DNA of 13,966 bases from an uncultured Oscillospiraceae bacterium (lineage in GTDB: Bacteria > Bacillota > Clostridia > Oscillospirales > Oscillospiraceae): NCBI GenBank assembly GCA_958423465.1, contig CATZRD010000049.1:1-13966 (forward strand), given 5' to 3'. Shown one piece after another: positions 6,754 to 13,028 of the stretch (position 1 is the stretch's first letter; each line of letters opens with the position of its first letter). Position numbers and translations under genes: made by a program. Below the pieces are notes generated by a model, which did not search any database, was not told the DNA's origin, and saw only the letters and a list, made by a program, of their open reading frames with translations.

Positions 6754-6777
6754 CCTCCCCTCTTGACAACGGGGAGG
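6754..6777. other. Leader stem-loop before the ECF S-component gene
   Basis: CCTCCCC (6754-6760) pairs with GGGGAGG (6771-6777) around a 10-base loop. On the minus strand it sits in the 5' leader just upstream of the AAGGAG of the ECF gene. On the plus strand it is followed by TTTTGCTTT, so it could end antisense transcripts running toward mocR. No known riboswitch class was recognised. Confidence 0.4.
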
Positions 6778-6795
6778 TTTTGCTTTATGCTCCCC

Positions 6796-6823
6796 ATTAT
6801 ATATCGTTCTGGTTCTATTGAAA
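6796..6823 (-). promoter_or_regulatory. Promoter of the ECF S-component gene
   Basis: A consensus -10 TATAAT (6796-6801 on the minus strand) lies 16 bp from a weak -35 TTTCAA (6818-6823). The -35 position coincides with the -35 of the divergent mocR promoter, so the two promoters share bases and would be controlled together. Confidence 0.55.
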
Positions 6824-6833
6824 CTATCAGAAC
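6806..6833. promoter_or_regulatory. Candidate MocR operator (inverted repeat)
   Basis: GTTCTG (6806-6811) and CAGAAC (6828-6833) form a perfect inverted repeat with a 16-bp spacer. The repeat brackets the shared -35 region of the two divergent promoters. A partial direct repeat GTTCTgGTTCT at 6806-6816 overlaps the left arm; MocR proteins often use direct and inverted repeats together. The position fits autoregulation and control of the ECF gene. Confidence 0.5.
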
Positions 6834-6846
6834 AGAAATATTTTAT
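6818..6846 (+). promoter_or_regulatory. Promoter of the MocR-family regulator gene
   Basis: The -35 TTGAAA (6818-6823) and -10-like TTTTAT (6841-6846) are 17 bp apart, ending about 30 bp before the start codon at 6878. Confidence 0.5.
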
Positions 6847-6877
6847 GGTATCAGTTTGGAGAGAGGAGGTCTGTCCT

Positions 6878-8347
6878 ATGGTGGAACTGGCCCTGTGTCT
6901 GGACCCGGGGGCGAAAAAGCCCCTGTACGAGCAGCTCTATGAGAGCCTGGCGGAGCAGATCCGGTCCGGGCGGCTGGGGGCCGGGGACCGCCTGCCGGGA
7001 AAGCGGACCCTGGCGGAGCACCTGTCGGTAGCGGTGAACACGGTGGATACCGCCTATCAGATGCTGACGGCGGAGGGCTATCTGGAGGCCAGGCCCAGAA
7101 GCGGCTTTTTCGTGCTGGCGTATACCGGCGCGCTGCCCCGGTCCGCGCCGCCGCAGGTCCCGGCGGCTCCGCCGGGCCGGAGGGAGACGCCGCCGCCCCG
7201 GTTCGATCTGACCACCGGCGCGGTGGATACCAAGCTGTTTCCCTTCCGCACCTGGGGCCGCATCCAGAAGGAGCTGCTGTACGGCAGCCCCCAGCTCCTG
7301 CGCCATGGCCACCGGCAGGGGGACCCGGACCTCCGGGCCGCTCTGGCCGACTATCTCCACGCCTACCGGGGGGTGGTCTGCGATCCGGAGCAGATCGTAG
7401 TGGGGGCCGGGGTGGAGTACCTGCTGGGGCTGGCGGCCCGGCTGCTGGCGGGTTCCGCGGCGGCGGTGGAGAACCCGGGCTATGACCGGTCCCGGACCAT
7501 TCTCGCCAACAACGGCGTTCCCTGCCGGTGCGCGGACATCGACGAGGGGGGCCTGTCCGTGGAGGAGCTGGAGCGCAGCGGGGCCGACGTGTGCTACGTC
7601 ACCCCCAGCCACCACTTCCCCACCGCCGTCACCATGCCCGCCGGACGGCGGGCCCAGCTGCTGCGCTGGGCGGAGGCCCGGCCCGGACGGTACATTCTGG
7701 AGGACGACTACGACGCGGAGTTCCGCTTCGATATGCGGCCCATCCCCAGCCTCCAGGGTATGGCGGGGCAGAGCGGCCCCGTGATCTATCTCTGCACCTT
7801 CTCCAAGAGTCTGGCCCCCAGCATCCGCATCGCCTGCATGGTGCTGCCGCCCCGGCTGCTGGAGCGGTACCGGGCGGTGTTCGGCAGCTACGCCAACACC
7901 GTCAGCCGGTTCGAGCAGCAGACCCTCCGGCGGTTTCTCACCGAGGGCTACTTCGTCCGCCATCTGGCCCGGCTGCGTCTGGCCTACAAGGGCCGGATGG
8001 AGCGTCTGGCGGCGGCGCTGGAGGAGACCTTCGGCCGGGAGCGCATCACCCTGCGGGGCCGCCACACCGGGCTGCACCTGCTGCTGACGCTGGCGGACGG
8101 CCCCGGAGAGGCCGCCATGGTGGCCCGGGCGGCGGAACAGGGGGTCCGTCTCCGGGGCCTCAGCGAATACTACATGGAGCGGCGGGAGACCTGCCCGGCC
8201 GACACGGTGATCCTTGGCTACGCCTCCCTGGACGACGGAGACATTCCCGCCCTGGCGGCGGCCCTGGGCCGGGCCTGGGGCCGTCTTACGCCGGCGGAGG
8301 GGTCTGGATCACCTCCGCCAGAGCCTTGCCCAGAAGGCCGGCGCTGA
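6878..8347 (+). CDS. MocR/GntR-family PLP-dependent transcriptional regulator (PdxR-like)
   Basis: MocR proteins fuse a GntR winged-helix DNA-binding domain to a fold-type-I aminotransferase domain that binds pyridoxal phosphate as a sensor. The 489-residue product shows the winged helix at about 10-80 (PLYEQLYESLAEQI, then GDRLPGKRTLAEHL and VNTVDTAYQML), a Pro-rich linker, and the aminotransferase part with VTPSHHFPTA near 241-250, EDDYDAEFRF at 275-284, and TFSKSLAPSIRI around Lys310, the expected Schiff-base lysine. The start at 6878 follows AGGAGG (6864-6869) by 8 bp; the frame is open upstream without a ribosome site. It is divergent from the ECF S-component gene across shared promoters. 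The last 20 or so residues, Pro/Gly-rich (TPAEGSGSPPPEPCPEGRR), overlap the end of spoIIP and look like read-through sequence. PdxR function is an inference. Confidence 0.93.
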   Translation: MVELALCLDPGAKKPLYEQLYESLAEQIRSGRLGAGDRLPGKRTLAEHLSVAVNTVDTAYQMLTAEGYLEARPRSGFFVLAYTGALPRSAPPQVPAAPPGRRETPPPRFDLTTGAVDTKLFPFRTWGRIQKELLYGSPQLLRHGHRQGDPDLRAALADYLHAYRGVVCDPEQIVVGAGVEYLLGLAARLLAGSAAAVENPGYDRSRTILANNGVPCRCADIDEGGLSVEELERSGADVCYVTPSHHFPTAVTMPAGRRAQLLRWAEARPGRYILEDDYDAEFRFDMRPIPSLQGMAGQSGPVIYLCTFSKSLAPSIRIACMVLPPRLLERYRAVFGSYANTVSRFEQQTLRRFLTEGYFVRHLARLRLAYKGRMERLAAALEETFGRERITLRGRHTGLHLLLTLADGPGEAAMVARAAEQGVRLRGLSEYYMERRETCPADTVILGYASLDDGDIPALAAALGRAWGRLTPAEGSGSPPPEPCPEGRR

Positions 8348-9479
8348 CCAGCGCCTCGTCCAGGGAGTTGCCGGCGGCCCCCACCTCCACCAGCAGGCAG
8401 CCGGTGGTGAGATGCTGGTTGTACCGGGAGGAGCGCAGAGTAATGGGCCGCATCAAAGTCGGATAATCCTCCGTCAGACGCCGCTGCACCGCCGCCGCCA
8501 GTTTCAGGTTCTCCAGCCACCGGGGATGCTCCAGCCCGCCGCCGTCGGAGCCAATGACGAAGGACATCTGGGCGGCGCTGAGCCCCGCCACGGGGCTGAC
8601 CACCTTATAGGGATTCCCCTGCGTATCGTAGATGGCGTCCCGGTGGACGTCCAGAATGAACCGGATGGTGGGATACTGCTCCAGATAGGACTGGGCGGTG
8701 GTCAGAGACCGGTCATAGGCCCCGCTGTATTCCGGGTAGTCGTGGAGCGTTCCGTCGTGGAGCACCTGGAGGCCCTCCGCCTCCAGGGCGGCCTTCAGCG
8801 CCTCCCCCACCCGCAGCATATTGCAGTCCGGGTCGGTGCAGCGGCACTCGCCGCTGGGCGTATACTCCTGGCCCGGGGGCATGGTGTAGGCCTCGGTGGC
8901 ATGGGTATGGAGGATCAGCACCTGGGGCCCCTCCTCCTCCGCCAGGGCGGCGTCAAAGTCCCCTTCCAGCATGGCCGCGTCCAGAGGCAGCTCCGTGCGG
9001 TTATTGATGTACACGCCCCCGGCCACCACATAGCCCTCGGAGGAGGCGGGCACCAGGGTCCTGGCCGGCACGCCGTTGTCGATCTGGAGCAGGGTGTCCT
9101 CCGGCTCCGCGGGCTCCTCCGGCAGAATCTGCGCGCCGCCGCGGTCCGGGAGCCGTTCCGGCTCCCCCGGGCTGCCGGAGGCGTCATTTTCCTCCGTCTG
9201 CCGCAGCTCCAGCACCGCTTCTTTCCCCGCCAGCAGCAGAGGGCTCTGGCCGATGGCCAGCGCCACCTGGGCCGGCAGGTCGTCCTCCCGCGCCCGGTCC
9301 CCCAGCTGGCACCGCAGCAGGGTCAGCGCCAGCTCCCGGCGGCGGCTGAGCTGATCCACGGCGGCCTGGGCGCTGGAGCTGGCGGCGGTGGCCCACACCA
9401 GGTACAGCACCGCCCCGGCCAGACACAGGGCCAGTCCCCGGCGCAGCCGCCGGGGGCGGGGATTTCTTCTGATCGTCAT
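8286..9479 (-). CDS. spoIIP: Stage II sporulation protein P (SpoIIP amidase/endopeptidase)
   Basis: SpoIIP works with SpoIID and SpoIIM to degrade septal peptidoglycan and drive engulfment of the forespore; it is an N-acetylmuramoyl-L-alanine amidase and endopeptidase. The 397-residue product has a basic N-terminus, one membrane anchor at about 15-33, a variable acidic/Pro-rich linker to about 130, and the catalytic domain. Zinc-site motifs are ILHTHATEAY (His191, His193, Glu196), LDVHRDA (His279), and LVEVGAAGNS with Glu365 as probable catalytic glutamate. The start at 9479 follows AAAGGAG (9488-9494) by 8 bp. In Bacillus spoIIP follows gpr; here it is a single gene on the opposite strand about 1.5 kb away from gpr. 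Its 3' end overlaps the end of mocR by 62 bp tail to tail. A sigma-E-like promoter precedes it. Confidence 0.95.
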   Translation of the reverse strand: MTIRRNPRPRRLRRGLALCLAGAVLYLVWATAASSSAQAAVDQLSRRRELALTLLRCQLGDRAREDDLPAQVALAIGQSPLLLAGKEAVLELRQTEENDASGSPGEPERLPDRGGAQILPEEPAEPEDTLLQIDNGVPARTLVPASSEGYVVAGGVYINNRTELPLDAAMLEGDFDAALAEEEGPQVLILHTHATEAYTMPPGQEYTPSGECRCTDPDCNMLRVGEALKAALEAEGLQVLHDGTLHDYPEYSGAYDRSLTTAQSYLEQYPTIRFILDVHRDAIYDTQGNPYKVVSPVAGLSAAQMSFVIGSDGGGLEHPRWLENLKLAAAVQRRLTEDYPTLMRPITLRSSRYNQHLTTGCLLVEVGAAGNSLDEALVSAGLLGKALAEVIQTPPPA

Positions 9480-9517
9480 AGCAGTCTCTCCTTTGTTCCT
9501 TGCTTGTCCTCTGGGAC

Positions 9518-9546
9518 AGCCTATGCGGCAAAAAAGCAGGATATGC
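9518..9546 (-). promoter_or_regulatory. Sigma-E-type promoter of spoIIP
   Basis: On the minus strand GCATATC (9540-9546) and CATAGGCT (9518-9525) are 14 bp apart. The mother-cell sigma-E pattern is KMATATT, 14-15 bp, CATACAMT; the match is 6 of 7 and 6 of 8. The site is about 40 bp before the start codon. spoIIP is a known sigma-E gene in Bacillus, which supports the call. Confidence 0.7.
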
Positions 9547-9550
9547 CCCG

Positions 9551-9579
9551 TTGCCAAGGGCGCGGTTTTGGGGTATGAT
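9551..9579 (+). promoter_or_regulatory. Sigma-A promoter of the HAD phosphatase gene
   Basis: TTGCCA (9551-9556) and TATGAT (9574-9579) are spaced by 17 bp, about 40 bp before the start codon at 9620. Its -35 lies only 4 bp from the -35 of the divergent spoIIP promoter, so both polymerases cannot occupy the region at the same time. Confidence 0.7.
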
Positions 9580-9619
9580 AGAGGAACATGGCAAAAAGAG
9601 AGAAAGAGGGATCTGGAAC

Positions 9620-10465
9620 ATGGGAAAATTTGACGGAGTTCTGCTCATCAGCGACTTCGACAACACCTTGCTGTACACGGAAAACGCCCTGCGCTCCGGC
9701 GGGGCCTGTCCGCCCATGGCCGAGCGGAATCTCGCCGGCATCCGCCATTTTATGGCGGAGGGAGGCCGCTTCGCCGTGGCCACCGGCCGGGCCAGAGAGG
9801 CCTACCGCCGCTACACCGCTCTGGTGCCCACCAACGCCCCCACGGTGGTGGACAACGGCGGCGCCATTTACGATTTTCCCCGGGAGACGTATCTGCACCA
9901 GCGGTTCCTGCCGGACACCGCCCGGGAGGACCTGACGGCCATCGCCGACGCCTTCCCCCGGGTGTCCCTGGAGCTGTACCACGACAGCGACCTGGTCCAG
10001 GCCCTGCACCCCAGCGACTGGAACCGGCAGCACGCCAAGCTCACCGGCCTGCCCTTCCAGCCCATCGCCGATCTGAGCCCGGAGACGGTGCCCCTGCCTC
10101 TGGCCAAGGTCCTCTTCGTGGCGGAGAAGTCGGTGCTGGACGACGTGCTCGCCCTGATCCGGGAGCGGGGCTGGACGGAGCGGTACGAGTATATCTTCTC
10201 CAGCGACCACCTGCTGGAGATGACCGCCAAAGGCGCCAACAAGGGGGAGATGTGCCTGGAGCTGAAAAACCTGCTGGGCTGCCACACCATGGTCTGCGCC
10301 GGGGACCATCTGAACGACCTGTCCATGCTCCGGACGGCGGACCGCGCCTTCTGCCCCGCCAACGCCCGGCCGGAGGTGCTGAGCGCCCCCGGTGTCCAGG
10401 CGGTGTGCCACTGTGTTGACGGCTCCATCGGCCATATCGTGGAGATTCTGGAGGGGGAGGCCTGA
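9620..10465 (+). CDS. HAD-superfamily hydrolase, Cof/IIB type phosphatase
   Basis: HAD phosphatases transfer a phosphate to an active-site Asp. The 281-residue protein shows the four motifs in order: motif I SDFDNTLL with Asp12 nucleophile and Asp14 acid/base; motif II VATGR with Thr55; motif III Lys208 within KGANKGE; and motif IV GDHLNDLSML with Asp229 and Asp233 holding magnesium. The cap between about residues 85 and 190 is of the type seen in Cof-like sugar-phosphate and flavin phosphatases. Motif I has Asn where most family members have Gly (DFDNT for DxDGT), a common variant. The start at 9620 has a GAGGG purine tract about 9 bp upstream. It is a single-gene unit; its substrate cannot be told from the sequence. 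The last codons and the stop form half of a perfect 21-bp palindrome. Confidence 0.9.
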   Translation: MGKFDGVLLISDFDNTLLYTENALRSGGACPPMAERNLAGIRHFMAEGGRFAVATGRAREAYRRYTALVPTNAPTVVDNGGAIYDFPRETYLHQRFLPDTAREDLTAIADAFPRVSLELYHDSDLVQALHPSDWNRQHAKLTGLPFQPIADLSPETVPLPLAKVLFVAEKSVLDDVLALIRERGWTERYEYIFSSDHLLEMTAKGANKGEMCLELKNLLGCHTMVCAGDHLNDLSMLRTADRAFCPANARPEVLSAPGVQAVCHCVDGSIGHIVEILEGEA

Positions 10466-10486
10466 GCCTCCCCCTCCAGAATCTCC
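10441..10486. repeat. Perfect 21-bp inverted repeat across the HAD gene stop codon
   Basis: Bases 10441-10461 (last sense codons of the HAD gene) are exactly complementary to 10466-10486, with a four-base loop CTGA that contains the TGA stop. The RNA hairpin would be very stable but has no T-run behind it. A smaller stem, TCCGGG (10484-10489) with CCCGGA (10499-10504), and the terminator at 10507-10540 follow directly. Confidence 0.9.
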
Positions 10487-10506
10487 GGGCAGCGCGCCCC
10501 CCGGAG

Positions 10507-10540
10507 CATAAAAAAGGCCACCCCGGGGGGGTGGTCTTTT
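10507..10540. terminator. Bidirectional intrinsic terminator between the HAD gene and rpsT
   Basis: AAAAGGCCACCCC (10513-10524 region) pairs with GGGGTGGTCTTTT (10528-10540) with one G-U pair and a GGG loop. The plus transcript ends in TTTT. The minus transcript from rpsT, whose stop is 14 bp away, ends in six Ts, so it can serve both converging genes. Confidence 0.85.
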
Positions 10541-10554
10541 GTGCTGGGCCAATA

Positions 10555-10818
10555 TCAGCCGACCTGGTTGAGCTTCAGCGTCATGGCGCTCTTCTTATGA
10601 GCGGCATTGTTCTTATGCAGAATGCCCTTGGCGGCAGCCTTGTCAACGGCCTTGACCGCGACCTTGTAAGCGCCCTCGGCCTCGGTGCGATTGCCATCGG
10701 CGGCAGCAGCCTCGAACTTCTTCACAGCGGTCTTGAGAGCAGACTTTTCAGCCTTGTTGCGGGCATTGCGAACCTCAGCCACCAGCACGCGCTTCTTAGC
10801 GGACTTAATATTCGGCAA
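10555..10818 (-). CDS. rpsT: 30S ribosomal protein S20, TTG start
   Basis: S20 is a small basic protein that binds 16S rRNA early in 30S assembly. The 87-residue product begins MPNIKSAKKRV, the family signature, and is rich in Lys and Ala helices throughout, with the usual length. The initiation codon is TTG at 10816-10818. An in-frame GTG at 10825-10827 is rejected because it lies inside the AGGAGG ribosome site (10827-10832), which has ideal 8-bp spacing to the TTG. Its codons (GCC/GCG mixed with GTC, AAG and TTC) are moderately less GC-extreme than its neighbours, as expected for a highly expressed gene. It is transcribed alone from the promoter at 10884-10912 and is divergent from gpr. 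Confidence 0.97.
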   Translation of the reverse strand: MPNIKSAKKRVLVAEVRNARNKAEKSALKTAVKKFEAAAADGNRTEAEGAYKVAVKAVDKAAAKGILHKNNAAHKKSAMTLKLNQVG

Positions 10819-10845
10819 ACCAAACACCTCCTCCAGTGGGATCTA

Positions 10846-10872
10846 TGGGGCAGAAAGCAGATACCTACCCCA
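10846..10872 (-). promoter_or_regulatory. Leader stem-loop of rpsT mRNA
   Basis: In the minus transcript TGGGGTAG (10865-10872) pairs with CTGCCCCA (10846-10853), eight pairs with one G-U, around an 11-base loop. It lies a few bases after the expected transcription start and before the ribosome site. S20 represses its own synthesis in other bacteria, so a regulatory role is possible. Confidence 0.45.
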
Positions 10873-10883
10873 CGCAGGAATGT

Positions 10884-10912
10884 ATTTTACCACGGCTCTC
10901 CAAAAATTGCAA
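10884..10912 (-). promoter_or_regulatory. Sigma-A promoter of rpsT
   Basis: On the minus strand TTGCAA (10907-10912) and TAAAAT (10884-10889) are separated by 17 bp, with TGG before the -10. This is among the strongest promoters in the window, fitting a ribosomal protein gene. Confidence 0.8.
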
Positions 10913-10943
10913 GGGTAATTTTCGTATTTCCTGAACTTTTTTC

Positions 10944-10972
10944 GCATATTCCCCCTGCGGCGGGAGAGGATA
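10944..10972 (+). promoter_or_regulatory. Candidate forespore (sigma-F/sigma-G) promoter of gpr
   Basis: GCATA (10944-10948) is an exact forespore -35 box. At 17 bp distance lies GAGGATA (10966-10972), a partial match to the sigma-G -10 CATNHTA, in which the C and the first T differ. The site is 49 bp before the gpr start, a suitable distance. No sigma-A promoter was seen there. The weak -10 keeps this tentative. Confidence 0.4.
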
Positions 10973-11021
10973 GAAGAGAACTACCAGATTTTGTGCTGTT
11001 GGCCGGGAGGTATCACAAGGT

Positions 11022-11897
11022 ATGCGGGATATGCGGACGGACCTGGCGGTGGAGGCCCACCGCCTTTGGCAGGAGAGCGCCGGGGAGACCACCCGGCTGG
11101 CAGGAGTCAAGGCCCGGGAGGGCCGGGCGGCGGGCTTCCCCGTGGAGCGGGTGGACATTCTGGACCGGGAGGGGGCCCAGGCCCTGGGCAAGAGTGTGGG
11201 AACCTATCTGACGGTGGACCTCACCGGCCTGTGGCGGCGGGAGGCGGATGGCTTTCCCCGGGCGGTATCGGCGGTGGCGGAGCTGCTGGGGCCCCTGCTG
11301 CCCCCGGAAGGGCCGGTGCTGGTAGCGGGCCTGGGCAACAGCTCCATGACGCCGGACGCCCTGGGGCCCCGGACGGCGGAGCACATTCTGGTGACCCGGC
11401 ATCTGGGGCGGGAGCTGCCCATGCTGCGGCCGGTGGCGGCTCTGGCGGCGGGGGTCCTGGGAGATACGGGGCTGGAGGCGGCGGAGTGGGTCCGGGGCGC
11501 GGCGGAGCGGGTCAAGCCCGCCGCGGTGATCGTGGTGGACGCCCTGGCCGCCCGGGAGGTCCGCCGGCTGTGCGCCGCGGTGCAGATCTCCGACGCGGGC
11601 CTGGTCCCCGGCAGCGGCGTGGGCAACTGCCGCTCAGCCCTGGACCGGGAGACCCTGGGGGTGCCGGTGATCGCCCTGGGAGTCCCCACGGTGGTGGAGG
11701 CCGCCACCCTGGTCCGGGACCTGCTGGGGAGGTCGGACGGCCCCGCCCCTCTGGCGGACCGGGGCCGCAGCCTCTTCGTCACCCCGGACAGCGTGGACGC
11801 CAAGATCCGGGATCTGGCCCGGGTCCTGGGCTACGGCATCGACCTGGCCCTCCAGCCGGGGCTGGCGTTGGAGGATCTGACGGCGCTGCTGGAGTAG
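11022..11897 (+). CDS. gpr: Germination protease GPR
   Basis: GPR is an aspartic-type endoprotease made in the forespore as a zymogen; during germination it degrades the small acid-soluble proteins that coat spore DNA. The 291-residue product begins MRDMRTDLAVEA, matching the conserved RTDLA(L/V)EA of the pro-segment. It carries VAGLGNSSMTPDALGP at 101-116, VVDALAARE at 171-179, ISDAGLVPGSGVGNCR at 189-204 and FVTPDSVDAKIRDL at 252-265, all family hallmarks; Asp112 and Asp173 are the probable catalytic pair by position. It is shorter than the roughly 370-residue Bacillus enzyme. The ATG at 11022 has GGGAGG about 11 bp upstream; the in-frame ATG at 11031 is an alternative. The rpsT/gpr divergent pair is a conserved Firmicutes arrangement. 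Its stop lies 7 bp from the stop of the convergent ExoIII gene. Confidence 0.95.
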   Translation: MRDMRTDLAVEAHRLWQESAGETTRLAGVKAREGRAAGFPVERVDILDREGAQALGKSVGTYLTVDLTGLWRREADGFPRAVSAVAELLGPLLPPEGPVLVAGLGNSSMTPDALGPRTAEHILVTRHLGRELPMLRPVAALAAGVLGDTGLEAAEWVRGAAERVKPAAVIVVDALAAREVRRLCAAVQISDAGLVPGSGVGNCRSALDRETLGVPVIALGVPTVVEAATLVRDLLGRSDGPAPLADRGRSLFVTPDSVDAKIRDLARVLGYGIDLALQPGLALEDLTALLE

Positions 11898-11904
11898 CCG
11901 CCCT

Positions 11905-12660
11905 CTACCGGTCCAGGGTCAGCGCCACCGGGCAGTGGTCGCTGCCCAAGATCTCGGCGTAGATATCCGCCCCGGCGATGCGGTCTGCCAGCCGCCGGGA
12001 CACCAGAAAGTAGTCGATCCGCCACCCGGCGTTGTTGGCCCGGGCGTTGAACCGGTAGCTCCACCAGCTGTAGGCCCCGGTCCTGTCCGGGTAGAGCTGG
12101 CGGAAGCTGTCCACAAAGCCGGCGGAGAGCAGCTCCGTCATCTTTCCCCGCTCCTGATCGGAGAATCCGGCGTTTCCCCGGTTGGGGCCGGGGTTCTTCA
12201 GGTCGATCTCCTGGTGGGCCACGTTCAGGTCCCCGCAGAGGACCACCGGCTTTACCTGGTCCAGGTCCGTCAGGTAGTCCCGGAAGTCGTCCTCCCACTC
12301 CATGCGGTAGTCGATGCGCTTCAGGCCGTCCTGGGCGTTGGGGGTGTAGCAGCACACCAGATAGAAGTCCGGGTACTCGGCGGTGATGACCCGGCCCTCG
12401 TGGCGGTGAAGATCCTTCCCGAAGCCGTAGGTCACGGCCAGAGGCTCCTCCTTTGTAAAGACGGCGGTGCCGGAGTAGCCCTTTTTATCGGCGTAGTTCC
12501 AGTACTGGTAGTAGCCGGGCAGGTCCAGCGTCAGCTGGCCGGCGGAGAGCTTGGTCTCCTGCAGGCAGTAGACGTCGGCGTCCGTCAGGGCGACGAAGTC
12601 CAGAAAGCCCTTGCCCAGGCAGGCCCGGAGGCCGTTGACGTTCCAGGATATGAGTTTCAT
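11905..12660 (-). CDS. xth: Exodeoxyribonuclease III / AP endonuclease
   Basis: This enzyme cuts DNA at abasic sites and removes 3'-blocking groups in base-excision repair. The 251-residue product has the family length and residues: Asn7 in SWNVNG, Glu35 in QETK, Tyr105 in YTPNAQ, Asp144 and Asn146 in GDLNVAH, Asp216 in RIDYFLVS, and Asp241-His242 in SDHCP. The middle stretch DLKNPGPNRGNAGFSDQER is also typical of the ExoA/XthA group. The start at 12660 begins MKLISWNVNG, the conserved N-terminus, with a GGGAGGG ribosome site just upstream; the frame extends further upstream but only into repeat-like non-coding sequence. Single gene with its own promoter. It ends 7 bp from gpr with no visible terminator between them. 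Confidence 0.96.
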   Translation of the reverse strand: MKLISWNVNGLRACLGKGFLDFVALTDADVYCLQETKLSAGQLTLDLPGYYQYWNYADKKGYSGTAVFTKEEPLAVTYGFGKDLHRHEGRVITAEYPDFYLVCCYTPNAQDGLKRIDYRMEWEDDFRDYLTDLDQVKPVVLCGDLNVAHQEIDLKNPGPNRGNAGFSDQERGKMTELLSAGFVDSFRQLYPDRTGAYSWWSYRFNARANNAGWRIDYFLVSRRLADRIAGADIYAEILGSDHCPVALTLDR

Positions 12661-12688
12661 ATGTCCCTCCCGCGTTTTGATGGTTCCC

Positions 12689-12717
12689 AGTATACCAGCC
12701 CCGCCCCGGAAACGCAA
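12689..12717 (-). promoter_or_regulatory. Sigma-A promoter of the ExoIII gene
   Basis: On the minus strand TTGCGT (12712-12717) and TATACT (12689-12694) are spaced by 17 bp, with TGG forming an extended -10. It ends about 30 bp upstream of the start codon. Confidence 0.7.
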
Positions 12718-12734
12718 CCCGGTGAAAGAGCCGC

Positions 12735-12940
12735 GGCCTGAAAATGCGTCCCCGGCACGTTTTTCGCGGCCTGCGGGCCGCCGCCCTGTTCCAGGCTCGT
12801 GGGGCAAACCAACGGGGCGGCGCTTTTGCGCCGTAAATTTGGAGCGGAGAATTTGCGCGGGGCGAGCTTTGCCCGCCCGAGCATCATGATCAAAGGGCGG
12901 AGCGGCCAACGGGAGCGGAGTCCACAAAAAAGGGCACGCA
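12735..12940. repeat. Hairpin-rich intergenic sequence, probably a dispersed repeat
   Basis: This GC-rich stretch lies in a 427-bp gap (12661-13087) between the ExoIII gene and the HTH gene. It contains GCGGCC/GGCCGC (12766-12771 with 12776-12781, loop TGCG), CGGCGC/GCGCCG (12818-12823 with 12828-12833, loop TTTT), a weak AAATT/AATTT pair around 12836-12853, and a GGGC/GCCC stem near 12860-12880. Open frames through it on the minus strand have no family features. The style (short GC stems separated by GAGCGGAG-type linkers) resembles intergenic repeats I associate with this bacterial family, but that is a recollection and not a search result. Confidence 0.45.
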
Positions 12941-13028
12941 AGGGAGAGACTATGTGAAGAAGCAGCCTCCCCTGCCGCTTTCAGTATAATTCAAACAAAA
13001 CAGCCCAATGACAGCAACCGCGAGTTGC

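Noticed and set aside
6851..8077. 408-codon minus frame opposite mocR
   Set aside because: Antisense shadow of a well-supported gene; no family pattern.
8214..9578. 454-codon plus frame opposite spoIIP
   Set aside because: Antisense to spoIIP, which has its catalytic residues, ribosome site and sigma-E-like promoter.
9521..10552. 343-codon minus frame opposite the HAD gene
   Set aside because: Composition-driven open frame; the plus-strand frame has all four HAD motifs.
10819..10827. GTG start for rpsT three codons upstream
   Set aside because: The GTG overlaps the AGGAGG ribosome site; the TTG gives the canonical MPNIKSAKKR N-terminus with ideal spacing.
10991..11962. 323-codon plus frame overlapping gpr
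   Set aside because: Almost entirely Gly, Pro, Ala and Arg; it is gpr read in another frame.
12657..12941. 94-codon minus frame upstream of the ExoIII gene
   Set aside because: It runs through hairpin-rich repeat-like sequence and the ExoIII promoter, has no good ribosome site, and ends without a recognised domain.
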